NCBI GenBank assembly: GCA_019120525.1
Contig: DWUW01000060.1
Span: 1 to 7,786 of the forward strand
DNA: 7,786 bases
Direction: 5' to 3'
From: Candidatus Eisenbergiella stercorigallinarum
Lineage (GTDB): Bacteria > Bacillota > Clostridia > Lachnospirales > Lachnospiraceae
Shown here: positions 1-5,734 of the stretch, in pieces
Layout of the letters: each line of letters starts with the position of its first letter
How positions within the stretch are numbered: the stretch's first letter is position 1
The notes under the pieces: generated by a model
The model's database searches: none
What the model saw: only the letters and a program-made list of their open reading frames with translations
Told to the model about the DNA's origin: nothing
Position numbers and translations under genes: made by a program

Positions 1-190
1 CCTGTCGAATTGCTTCCGTAAAGCCGACAAATTTCAATCCGCGTAATCTGCTGTCAACCAGAAAATCAAGATCACTTTTCTTCGTTGCCGTACCCTTTGC
101 AACAGAGCCGAAAAGAACAGCGCGCGAAATATCATAACGCTTAAATATCGGAATAATAACCGATTTCAGCCATGATTCAACCGTCTCAAT
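1..190 (-). pseudogene. Minimal nucleotidyltransferase (MNT/MntA-like), partial, no normal start codon
   Basis: Reading leftward, the frame gives the N-terminal half of a DNA polymerase beta-type minimal nucleotidyltransferase. The signature is GSVAKGTATKKSDLDFLVD (GS-x(9)-D-x-D), which carries the two acidic metal ligands, followed by a LRGLKFVGF stretch usual in this family. The preceding helix (about IETVESWLKSVIIPIFKRYD) fits the family N-terminus, so only a few residues are missing. The C-terminal half lies off the left edge. Between the in-frame TGA at 206-208 and the motif there is no ATG, GTG or TTG in frame. The end is set at an ATT (188-190), where homology starts; the gene is either 5'-truncated or uses a rare start. 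Family members are commonly followed by a HEPN partner (MntA/HepT antitoxin-toxin pairs), which would lie outside the window. The first 180 bases are about 42% GC by hand count, poorer than the other genes. The fold is fairly certain; whether the gene works is not. Confidence 0.7.
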
Positions 191-205
191 CCTGCGCCGG
201 GAGAA

Positions 206-612
206 TCAATCCGGTTCCAGAGGAACCGGTTCAAATTCCTTCAGATCTTCCTCCGTAATCTCCCGAATCACCCTGCAGGGAACGCCTGCAGCGAAGCACA
301 TCGGCGGAATGTCTTTCGTAACAACGCTTCCCGCGCCAATCACCGCCCTCTGCCAACCGTCACGCCCGGGCAGATCACCGCATTGCTGCCGATCCACACG
401 TAATCCTCGATGACAACCTTCCTGCAGTACATTTCCCCATGAGGTCTTGACAGATAGTGCATGGGGTGATTTGTGGTGCAGATGGTAACATTCGGCGCGA
501 TCAGCACGTTTTCTCCTATGCTGATCTCATATTCATCCACAAGGGTAACATTGGAATTCATATAAGTGCCTTTTCCTATGGAAACGGTATTTCCCATGTT
601 TTCCTTTTCCAT
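206..612 (-). pseudogene. Sugar O-acetyltransferase (LacA/Maa-like), N-terminally truncated and frameshifted
   Basis: Left-handed beta-helix (hexapeptide repeat) acetyltransferase, of the family that moves acetyl from acetyl-CoA to a sugar hydroxyl. The first part, from ATG 612, has VSIGKGTYMNSN, SIGENVLIAPNVTICTTNHPMH with the expected catalytic His (about residue 49), then WIGSNAVICPGVTVG, and stops at a TGA (340-342). The family continuation AVIGAGSVVTKDIPP...AAGVPCRVIREI lies in another frame and ends at 206. One base is missing in the C run at 346-348; adding it restores an unbroken 135-residue protein. Family members have about 190-200 residues with a substrate-binding N-terminus of roughly 70-80 residues, absent here. 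ATG 612 is preferred over the in-frame ATG at 624 because GGAGGT (617-622) sits 4 nt before it. The ribosome site and first codons nearly copy those of ilvE. The remnant is probably inactive, unless the missing base is a sequencing error. Confidence 0.85.
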
Positions 613-632
613 TTTTACCTCCATTCCGAAGC
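596..632. repeat. 37-nt direct repeat, copy 1 (acetyltransferase start), near copy of the ilvE start
   Basis: Bases 596-632 match 5513-5549 at 34 of 37 positions without gaps; the mismatches are at 603, 613 and 614. The shared block covers the leader, the GGAGGT site, the ATG and the first five codons plus part of the sixth (MEKEN here, MEKKN in IlvE). Similarity stops abruptly on both sides. The match is seen directly; a common origin is inferred. Confidence 0.7.
617..622 (-). promoter_or_regulatory. Ribosome binding site of the acetyltransferase remnant
   Basis: GGAGGT on the minus strand, followed by four A residues and then ATG at 612. It decides the start at 612 rather than the in-frame ATG at 624, which overlaps the site. 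The spacing is identical to that of the ilvE site at 5534-5539. Confidence 0.75.
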
Positions 633-746
633 CCTGTCTGTTGGGGCATCCATCCTCTGAACGCCCCGTCGTCCTCAGGCCCGGATGTCAGCCCGGCTCC
701 CGCGGTCCGCGAAACGCTGACAGGCTCCCGTCCGCCGGTATGTCCG
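625..746. other. Intergenic region between glgB and the acetyltransferase remnant
   Basis: This 122-nt GC-rich spacer has no convincing open frame and no trace of the missing acetyltransferase N-terminus. It holds an inverted repeat, TGTCAGC at 686-692 and GCTGACA at 716-722, with a small internal CGCG-GTC-CGCG hairpin at 701-711. No U-rich tract follows the structure in the direction of glgB transcription, so it is not a standard intrinsic terminator. I see no recognisable promoter for the acetyltransferase remnant. Confidence 0.5.
686..722 (-). repeat. Inverted repeat downstream of glgB
   Basis: Seven-bp arms TGTCAGC (686-692) and GCTGACA (716-722) enclose a GC-rich loop with its own short stem. 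It begins 24 nt after the glgB stop and could stabilise or end the glgB transcript. It lacks a U run, so its function is unproven. Confidence 0.35.
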
Positions 747-2639
747 TCAGCGGCCGCTGTCCTTCATCAGGTACAACGCACCGAACGCGGGCAGATCGAC
801 CGTCAGCTTTCCATTCTTCCCCGAAAAAATCCTGCCCCGTTCTTTCCCGGCGCTTCTCTTTCCCCCGTAAATATCCCAGTCGCTGGAAAGGCAGAGCTCA
901 TATCTGCCGTCGCCCTGTCCCGTGCTGCTTTGGCCGTTTTCCCGGCACTTCTTTTCCATTCCCGGCGCGTCCTTCTTTTCCGCATCCGGCGTAAGATGCA
1001 GCCGGAAAGCCTTCCGTTCTTTGTCAGAAAAATTGAATACAGCCAGCAGCTCCTGCTTCCCGTCCGTCCGGAAAAAGGCGTAGACACAGGCTTCTTCCTC
1101 ATGGCAGTCCGCCCACCGAAAGCCCGCCCTGTCATAGTCCAGCGCCCAAAGGGCCGGCGTCCTGAGATAGAGCCCGTTCAGATCCTTCATGAAGCGATGG
1201 AAGGCATCGTGGATGGGGAAGGAAAGAAGCTCCCAGTCCAGAGGCCGCTTCTCGTCCCACTCCCGGAAATGGGCCAGCTCGTTTCCCATGAAATTCAGTT
1301 TTTTCCCCGGATGGGCGTACATATACATATACAGCGCTCTCGCCTGCGGGAATTTTTTCTCATAATCCCCGTTCATCTTCTGGATGATGGTCGCCTTGCC
1401 ATGCACCACCTCGTCATGGGAAAAGGGCAGAAGGTAATTTTCATCATAATAATACATCAACGAGAAGGTCAGCTTATGATAATCCCTGCTCCGGTACTCC
1501 GGGTCGGTGCGGAAATAATCCAGTGTATCGTTCATCCAGCCCATATCCCACTTGTAGTCGAAACCAAGCCCGCCTTCGGAAACCGGCTTCGTCACGCCGG
1601 GGAAGCTGGTGGAATCCTCCGCGGCCAGCAGGATGCCGGGATTGCGCTCCTTCAGTCCCCCGTTCATATACCGCAGGAAGGAAACCGCGTTCCCGTTCAC
1701 CCCGCGCTCCGGCTGTCCCTGCCAGTAGATCATGTTGCTGATGGCGTCCATGCGCAATCCGTCAAAGTGATATTCCTTCAGCCAGTACTCGGCGCAGGAC
1801 TGCAGGAAGCTTCTCACCTCCCCGCGGGAATGCATGAAATTCCTGCTTCCCCATTCGCTGTTCCCCACGTCGCTGTTGGGATATTCATACAGCGCGGTCC
1901 CATCGTATTCCGCCAGGGCATAATCGTCCACCGCAAAATGCACCGGCACAAAATCCAGGATCAGCCCGATCCCGTTCTGATGGAACAGATCCACCATCCG
2001 CTTCAGGTCGTCAGCCGTCCCATAGCGGGATGTGGGGCTGAAAAAGCCGGTCTGCTGATAGCCCCAGGATTCGTCGCAGGGATGCTCCCCCAGCGGCATC
2101 AGCTCCACATAATTGTAACCGTACTCCTTCAGATAGGGGATCAGCTCCTGCGCCAGCTCATCGTAGCGGTACCAGTTCTCCCCTTTCTCCTGTCCCCCGG
2201 ACGCCTTCTGCTTCCATGACCCGGCATGCAGCTCATAGATATTCAACGGCCCGTTCTTACAGTCGTTCCTTCTTTTCATCCAGCCGGAATCATGGAACCG
2301 GTAGCTCTCCATATCCCGGATAAAGCTTGCGTTCTGCGGCCGCAGCTCCATGCCGAAGCCATACGGGTCGCAGTGGTCCCGGAAGCTCCCGTCCTTCCTC
2401 CAGATCCGATACTTGTACATATCTCCCGCCTTTGCCTGCGGGATCACGCACTCCCAGAAATTTCCGTCATAGATTTTCTTCATCGGCGTTTCGTTCCAGC
2501 CATTGAAGGAACCGATCACGGAAACTCTCTGTGCCGCCGGGGCGAAGGTACAGAATACCGCCCCGTCCTTTTTCAGCCTGCAGCCCAGATATTCATATGC
2601 GTCAAATATCTTTCCAGTATAAAATCCATACTTGTCCAT
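747..2639 (-). CDS. glgB: 1,4-alpha-glucan branching enzyme
   Basis: Cytoplasmic enzyme that cuts alpha-1,4 glucan chains and rejoins them as alpha-1,6 branches during glycogen synthesis. From ATG 2639 the product has 630 residues, normal for the family. An N-terminal CBM48/early-set domain (about 20-105, with VSVIGSFNGWN) precedes a GH13 catalytic barrel. Barrel motifs seen are DFVPVHF (229-235), FDGLRMDAIS with the nucleophile Asp298, AAED with acid Glu341, and FSHDEVVHGKA with Asp409. MGNELAHFREWDE (451-463) and a C-terminal beta domain follow. The start is chosen by homology (MDKYGFYTGKIFDAYEYLG). In-frame ATG 2678 and TTG 2696 lie upstream but have no properly spaced Shine-Dalgarno. The AGGAGG at 2679-2684 is 39 nt from ATG 2639, with a hairpin between. 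No other glycogen gene is in view. The gene diverges from a TetR-type regulator, a possible controller. Confidence 0.96.
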   Translation of the reverse strand: MDKYGFYTGKIFDAYEYLGCRLKKDGAVFCTFAPAAQRVSVIGSFNGWNETPMKKIYDGNFWECVIPQAKAGDMYKYRIWRKDGSFRDHCDPYGFGMELRPQNASFIRDMESYRFHDSGWMKRRNDCKNGPLNIYELHAGSWKQKASGGQEKGENWYRYDELAQELIPYLKEYGYNYVELMPLGEHPCDESWGYQQTGFFSPTSRYGTADDLKRMVDLFHQNGIGLILDFVPVHFAVDDYALAEYDGTALYEYPNSDVGNSEWGSRNFMHSRGEVRSFLQSCAEYWLKEYHFDGLRMDAISNMIYWQGQPERGVNGNAVSFLRYMNGGLKERNPGILLAAEDSTSFPGVTKPVSEGGLGFDYKWDMGWMNDTLDYFRTDPEYRSRDYHKLTFSLMYYYDENYLLPFSHDEVVHGKATIIQKMNGDYEKKFPQARALYMYMYAHPGKKLNFMGNELAHFREWDEKRPLDWELLSFPIHDAFHRFMKDLNGLYLRTPALWALDYDRAGFRWADCHEEEACVYAFFRTDGKQELLAVFNFSDKERKAFRLHLTPDAEKKDAPGMEKKCRENGQSSTGQGDGRYELCLSSDWDIYGGKRSAGKERGRIFSGKNGKLTVDLPAFGALYLMKDSGR

Positions 2640-2649
2640 ATCCTTTCCC

Positions 2650-2676
2650 GCCGTCTCCGCCCTCCCTGGAGACGGC
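2650..2676 (-). promoter_or_regulatory. Perfect 9-bp hairpin in the glgB leader, between SD and start
   Basis: On the glgB mRNA, GCCGUCUCC, a 9-nt loop (AGGGAGGGC) and GGAGACGGC form a perfect 9-bp, mostly GC stem. The strong AGGAGG (2679-2684) lies just before it. ATG 2639 lies 10 nt after it, with only a badly spaced AAAGGA at 2641-2646. Folding would cut the SD-to-start distance from 39 to about 12 nt. No U run follows, so it is not a terminator. The stem is certain; the role in translation is inferred. Confidence 0.6.
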
Positions 2677-2708
2677 ATCCTCCTTTCCTCTGCCAAACCG
2701 CTTTTGTT

Positions 2709-2728
2709 TATTTGACTATAGTCGATTA
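2709..2728. promoter_or_regulatory. Palindromic candidate operator in the divergent glgB/tetR region
   Basis: A perfect 10-bp palindrome GACTATAGTC (2714-2723) has partly symmetric flanks, giving 16 of 20 symmetric positions over 2709-2728. It covers the -35 and part of the spacer of the plus-strand promoter. It also contains TATAGT on the minus strand (plus 2715-2720), a possible -10 for glgB, though I see no good matching -35. Size and place fit an operator for the adjacent TetR-type protein. Binding is inferred. Confidence 0.5.
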
Positions 2729-2740
2729 TTTTGCTACAAT
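2712..2740 (+). promoter_or_regulatory. Sigma-70/SigA-type promoter for the tetR-type gene
   Basis: TTGACT (2712-2717), a 17-nt spacer and TACAAT (2735-2740) form a near-consensus promoter. Transcription would start near 2747, leaving a leader of about 124 nt before ATG 2871. I see no clear structured element or leader peptide in that leader. Confidence 0.75.
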
Positions 2741-2870
2741 CATTCTAACCGTTCCGGCCTGTGGCTTCCACCATCAGTTTTCCGAAAGGGTCGCTTATTC
2801 AACGGTTTTTGAAAAATGTCGGAAAGAATCGCAGGAGATGCCTTCGGCCTGCTTTCACGAGGAGAATCCT

Positions 2871-3443
2871 ATGGACCTTCGCATCCAGAGAACCAGAAAA
2901 AATATCCGGGACGCCTTTATTGAACTGCGTTCCCGGAAACCCATTGAGAAAATTACAGTAAAAGAGCTGGCAGAGGCAGCCTTTATCAACAAGGCGACCT
3001 TCTACCAGCACTATGAAGATCTTTATGATCTGTCAGAATCCATGGAGGACGAACTCATCGACAACATCATCGGCTCCATCCCCCATCCGGATACGCTGCT
3101 GGATGACCCGGAGCAGGCGACGCTGGAGATCTTCGGCGCGTTTTCCAGCCAGACCCGCCTTCTCGACATCCTTTTTTCCGGCAGCCGCAGAAGCGTCCTG
3201 ATCGGGAAGCTAGAAAGCCGCATCCGGGATCTGATGCTGCGCAAATACCCGGACTATGAGGGGAACCTGGAAAAGGAGATCCTGATCACCTTCCTCATCC
3301 AGGGCTCCTTCCATGCCTACCTGAAGCATTCCGGCGCCGACCGCAGCAACGGCCCCCAGGCCGTTCGGTTCATTGCCTCTCTGGTCAAGCGCCTTCAGCC
3401 TTTTCCCGGGCTTCCGGATGAAAATATTCCTCATAGATCCTGA
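2871..3443 (+). CDS. TetR/AcrR-type transcriptional regulator
   Basis: A 190-residue cytoplasmic DNA-binding protein with the TetR layout. The N-terminal three-helix domain (about 8-54) starts RTRKNIRDAFIELR and has the helix-turn-helix ITVKELAEAAFINKATFYQHY (28-48), followed by DLYDLSESME, as in Firmicutes members of the family. The C-terminal helical ligand/dimer domain (about 55-180) is not recognised further, so the ligand is unknown. ATG 2871 is chosen because AGGAG (2860-2864) lies 6 nt upstream and the family N-terminus begins there. The in-frame ATG at 2838 has AGGAG directly abutting it. The gene diverges from glgB, and a palindrome overlaps its own -35, suggesting autorepression and perhaps control of glgB. 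Its last 59 bp overlap the 3' end of the convergent foldase gene. Confidence 0.92.
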   Translation: MDLRIQRTRKNIRDAFIELRSRKPIEKITVKELAEAAFINKATFYQHYEDLYDLSESMEDELIDNIIGSIPHPDTLLDDPEQATLEIFGAFSSQTRLLDILFSGSRRSVLIGKLESRIRDLMLRKYPDYEGNLEKEILITFLIQGSFHAYLKHSGADRSNGPQAVRFIASLVKRLQPFPGLPDENIPHRS

Positions 3444-4479
3444 AAAAATCATCCGTATCCGCTTCCCCCTCCCGGAACATGCCCACGGATTCCCACAGGG
3501 TTTCGTTCAGGTTCCGGGGAAGGGAATCCACAAAAGCGTCGTATTCCTGCCCGAACACCTCATCCCGCCTCTGTTCCGCGATCTTTTCCTTATTCCGATC
3601 CGTTTCCTCCCGGTCAAAGGCGCTGACACACCTAATGATCTCATATCCTTCCGAGGTTTCCACTACGTCGCTGATCTCATCCGTTCCCAGATTGAAGGCC
3701 GCCTCTTCAAAGGCCGCTTCCATTTCTCCTTTTCCAAAAGAAAGGGTGCTTTCCCCCGCGTCGCTGTATTTTTCGATCAGGGCTTCAAACGCTTCTCCCG
3801 AAACCGCTTCCCTGCGCACACGCTGCGCTTCTTCATAACAGCGTTCCTTCTCCGCACTGGAAAAAGGGCTTTCCGTCCCGTCCGCATTGTGCGTCACCGT
3901 ACGGATCAGGATATGCTGGACGGTAATGGTACGCGCCTCATCATCGCTGATCTCCGGATTGATATCGCCGATGATCTCCTGATACACCTTATCCGCAAGG
4001 GCATAATCCCGGTACATCCCCTCCGCCAGCTCCAGATCCACTCCAAGGAGCTTTTTTTCCTCATCGGAAAGAGATTCCGCGAAAGCGGCTGCCGCCTCCT
4101 GCACAAGGGCTTCCTCCTGTGCTTCAAGCGCCACGCCCCTCCTGTCCGCCAGAAGCGTCATCGCCTTGATCTGGGACAGCTTTCCCAGCACATTTTCCTT
4201 CAGGCGCTCCTCCAGGATCTCCTTTTCTCCCGCGGCGCTCCAGATATCGGCTCCGTACACCGACTCATACAGGTTCTGTTCCGTAGCCAGATAGACTTTT
4301 ACCTCTGCCAGGCTGCAGGAGGCATCCGCCAGCCGGAATACTTCATTCCTGTGAAATCCCGTGGTCAGGACCACATCCGCCGTACCGTTTCCGCATCCCG
4401 CCAGGGGCAGGAGGAGCAGGGCAGCCAAAAAAATCCCGGCAGCACGGCGGCAGTTTCTGTTTCTTTTCCTTTTACCCAT
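3385..4479 (-). CDS. Foldase lipoprotein with parvulin-type peptidyl-prolyl isomerase domain (PrsA/SurA-like)
   Basis: A 364-residue exported lipoprotein, probably anchored outside the membrane, where PrsA-like proteins help secreted proteins fold. It has a basic N-terminus (KRKRNRNCRR), a hydrophobic segment (about 13-27) and a lipobox LAGC with lipidated Cys29. A helical chaperone-like part (about 45-180) follows. The parvulin (rotamase) domain, about 184-286, shows TVQHILIRTV with His189, the EKYSDAGESTLSFGKGEM stretch, FEEAAFNLGTDEIS and SEGYEIIRCV. The acidic C-terminal tail runs to 364. The start at 4479 is set by the signal peptide; its ribosome site is weak. The gene lies 24 nt after ilvE and is probably co-transcribed from the ilvE promoter. 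Its 3' end overlaps the convergent tetR gene by 59 bp. The parvulin and lipoprotein calls are firm; the name prsA and the clients are not. Confidence 0.88.
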   Translation of the reverse strand: MGKRKRNRNCRRAAGIFLAALLLLPLAGCGNGTADVVLTTGFHRNEVFRLADASCSLAEVKVYLATEQNLYESVYGADIWSAAGEKEILEERLKENVLGKLSQIKAMTLLADRRGVALEAQEEALVQEAAAAFAESLSDEEKKLLGVDLELAEGMYRDYALADKVYQEIIGDINPEISDDEARTITVQHILIRTVTHNADGTESPFSSAEKERCYEEAQRVRREAVSGEAFEALIEKYSDAGESTLSFGKGEMEAAFEEAAFNLGTDEISDVVETSEGYEIIRCVSAFDREETDRNKEKIAEQRRDEVFGQEYDAFVDSLPRNLNETLWESVGMFREGEADTDDFFRIYEEYFHPEAREKAEGA

Positions 4480-4503
4480 TCCGTTCGCTGTCCCTCAGCC
4501 GGA

Positions 4504-5529
4504 TCAGAGGATCCTTCTTACCCAGCCTTCCGGCCCTTCGATCCTTCCCATCTGGATTCCCGTCAGGGTATCGTAGAGCTTTTTGATCACAGGCCCCATC
4601 TCATCCATTCCGCTGGCAAGGCAGATATCCTTTCCGTGGTCCACGATCTTTCCTACCGGGCTGATCACGGCGGCAGTTCCGCACAGGCCGCATTCCGCGA
4701 AGTCCTTTACCTCCTCCAGCTTCACAGGCCGTTCTTCCACTTCCATGCCGAGGATATCTCTGGCAACTACCACCAGGGAACGCCTCGTGATGGAAGGCAG
4801 GATGCTTCCCGACTTGGGGATGACGATCCTTCCGTCCTTATCCACGAACAGGAAGTTGGCTCCGCCCGTCTCCTCCACGTAGGTTCTCGTGGCAGGGTCC
4901 AGGAACATGTTCTCATCAAAGCCATTGGCGTGGGCAGTCACGCCGGCATGCAGGCTCATGGCATAATTCAGGCCCGCCTTGATATGTCCGGTGCCGTGCG
5001 GGGCCGCGCGGTCAAAGTCGCTCACGCACAGGGTCAGGGGCTTCGCGCCGCCCTTGAAATAAGGGCCCACCGGCGTGACGAAAACGCGGAACTGATATTC
5101 CTCGGCGGGCTTTACGCCGATCACCGGGGAGCTCGCAAACATGTAGGGCCGGATATACAGAGTCGCTCCGCTTCCGTAGGGAGGAACCCACGCCGCGTTC
5201 GCCGCGACCACCTGATCGATGGCCTCCAGGAACCTCTCCTTCGGGAAGGGGGGCATTTCCAGGCGCTTCGCGCTGTCGATCATACGCTCCGCATTCATAT
5301 CGGGGCGGAAGGTAACGATGTGGCCTTCTTCTGTCGTATAAGCCTTCAGGCCCTCAAAAACCTCCTGACAGTACTGCAGGATCCCCGCGCACTCGTTCAG
5401 GACCACCTGCGCATCGTCCGTCAGCGTCCCTTCATCCCAGGCGCCGTCCTTATAATTGGAAACATAACGCTTGTCCGTAACCATATAACCGAAGCCGAGA
5501 TTGGCCCAGTCGATGTTTTTCTTTTCCAT
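4504..5529 (-). CDS. ilvE: Branched-chain amino acid aminotransferase
   Basis: PLP-dependent class IV aminotransferase that interconverts Leu, Ile and Val with their 2-oxo acids, using glutamate/2-oxoglutarate, in the cytoplasm. The 341-residue product matches the longer bacterial BCAT group. Motifs are QEVFEGLKAY (55-64), FRPDMNAERM (74-83), YIRPYMFAS (125-133), GTGHIKAGLNYAMS with PLP Lys184, EETGGANFLFV (219-229), SILPSITRRS (242-251) and CGTAAVISPVG (283-293). ATG 5529 is chosen because GGAGGT (5534-5539) is 4 nt upstream. ATG 5532 is one nucleotide from that site, and further in-frame ATGs upstream have no support. A clear promoter lies upstream, with a leader of about 66 nt. The foldase gene follows 24 nt downstream. 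The leader and first codons reappear at the damaged acetyltransferase. Confidence 0.97.
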   Translation of the reverse strand: MEKKNIDWANLGFGYMVTDKRYVSNYKDGAWDEGTLTDDAQVVLNECAGILQYCQEVFEGLKAYTTEEGHIVTFRPDMNAERMIDSAKRLEMPPFPKERFLEAIDQVVAANAAWVPPYGSGATLYIRPYMFASSPVIGVKPAEEYQFRVFVTPVGPYFKGGAKPLTLCVSDFDRAAPHGTGHIKAGLNYAMSLHAGVTAHANGFDENMFLDPATRTYVEETGGANFLFVDKDGRIVIPKSGSILPSITRRSLVVVARDILGMEVEERPVKLEEVKDFAECGLCGTAAVISPVGKIVDHGKDICLASGMDEMGPVIKKLYDTLTGIQMGRIEGPEGWVRRIL

Positions 5530-5549
5530 CATTACCTCCATTCCGAAGC
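5513..5549. repeat. 37-nt direct repeat, copy 2 (ilvE start)
   Basis: Partner of 596-632, identical at 34 of 37 positions. This copy sits in a normal intact gene with a full promoter, so it is probably the original if the two are related by copying. Confidence 0.7.
5534..5539 (-). promoter_or_regulatory. Ribosome binding site of ilvE
   Basis: GGAGGT on the minus strand, 4 nt before ATG 5529. It argues for that ATG over the tandem ATG at 5532 (1 nt spacing), making the protein start MEKKN. Confidence 0.8.
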
Positions 5550-5601
5550 GGGAAACGCACTTCATTCTGCTGCATCGTTAAACTCATTTACATCGTCTGT
5601 T

Positions 5602-5629
5602 ATTATATCACCATTTTCTGACGCGTCAA
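5602..5629 (-). promoter_or_regulatory. Sigma-70/SigA-type promoter of ilvE
   Basis: On the minus strand TTGACG (plus 5624-5629), a 16-nt spacer and TATAAT (plus 5602-5607). The predicted start is near 5595. The -35 is part of a perfect 10-bp palindrome TGACGCGTCA (5619-5628), and the spacer contains TCAGAAAAT, matching one half of the CodY box. Both are possible regulator sites. Promoter call firm; regulator unknown. Confidence 0.8.
5619..5628. promoter_or_regulatory. Perfect palindrome over the ilvE -35 element
   Basis: TGACGCGTCA is self-complementary over 10 bp and covers five bases of the -35 and the start of the spacer. A protein bound here would block RNA polymerase. The symmetry is seen; a regulator is inferred and none is identified. 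Confidence 0.4.
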
Positions 5630-5657
5630 AGTTTTTTTGCATAAAGATGCGCCGAAA

Positions 5658-5720
5658 GAACGCTCCTTCTGTTCAGGCCGGTGCCGGCCGCCTGCCAGGC
5701 GGCACGCAGGAAAAGCGTTC
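5658..5720 (-). terminator. Large structured element after corA, possible transcription end
   Basis: Outer arms 5658-5671 and 5707-5720 can form a 14-position stem in minus-strand RNA: seven perfect closing pairs, then two G-U pairs, one mismatch and four more pairs. The interior is very GC-rich and folds in competing ways: GCCGCCT/AGGCGGC around GCC (5687-5703), or GGCCGG/CCGGCC (5676-5689). The element begins 14 nt past the corA stop and ends before the ilvE promoter. Only a weak UUCUUUC follows, so it may be an imperfect terminator or a 3'-end stabiliser. Confidence 0.4.
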
Positions 5721-5734
5721 CGGCCCGCCGGATA

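Noticed and set aside
930..2219. A 429-codon open frame on the plus strand within glgB.
   Set aside because: It is antisense to the catalytic domain of glgB, has no ribosome site or recognisable domain, and is best read as a shadow.
2226..2870. Extension of the TetR-type frame upstream to 2226.
   Set aside because: The extra part lies antisense to glgB and across the promoter. The regulator's family N-terminus and a good ribosome site define ATG 2871.
5640..5652. GCATAAAGATGC next to a seven-T run as a plus-strand terminator.
   Set aside because: The T run lies before, not after, the 4-bp stem in the plus direction, and no plus-strand gene ends nearby.
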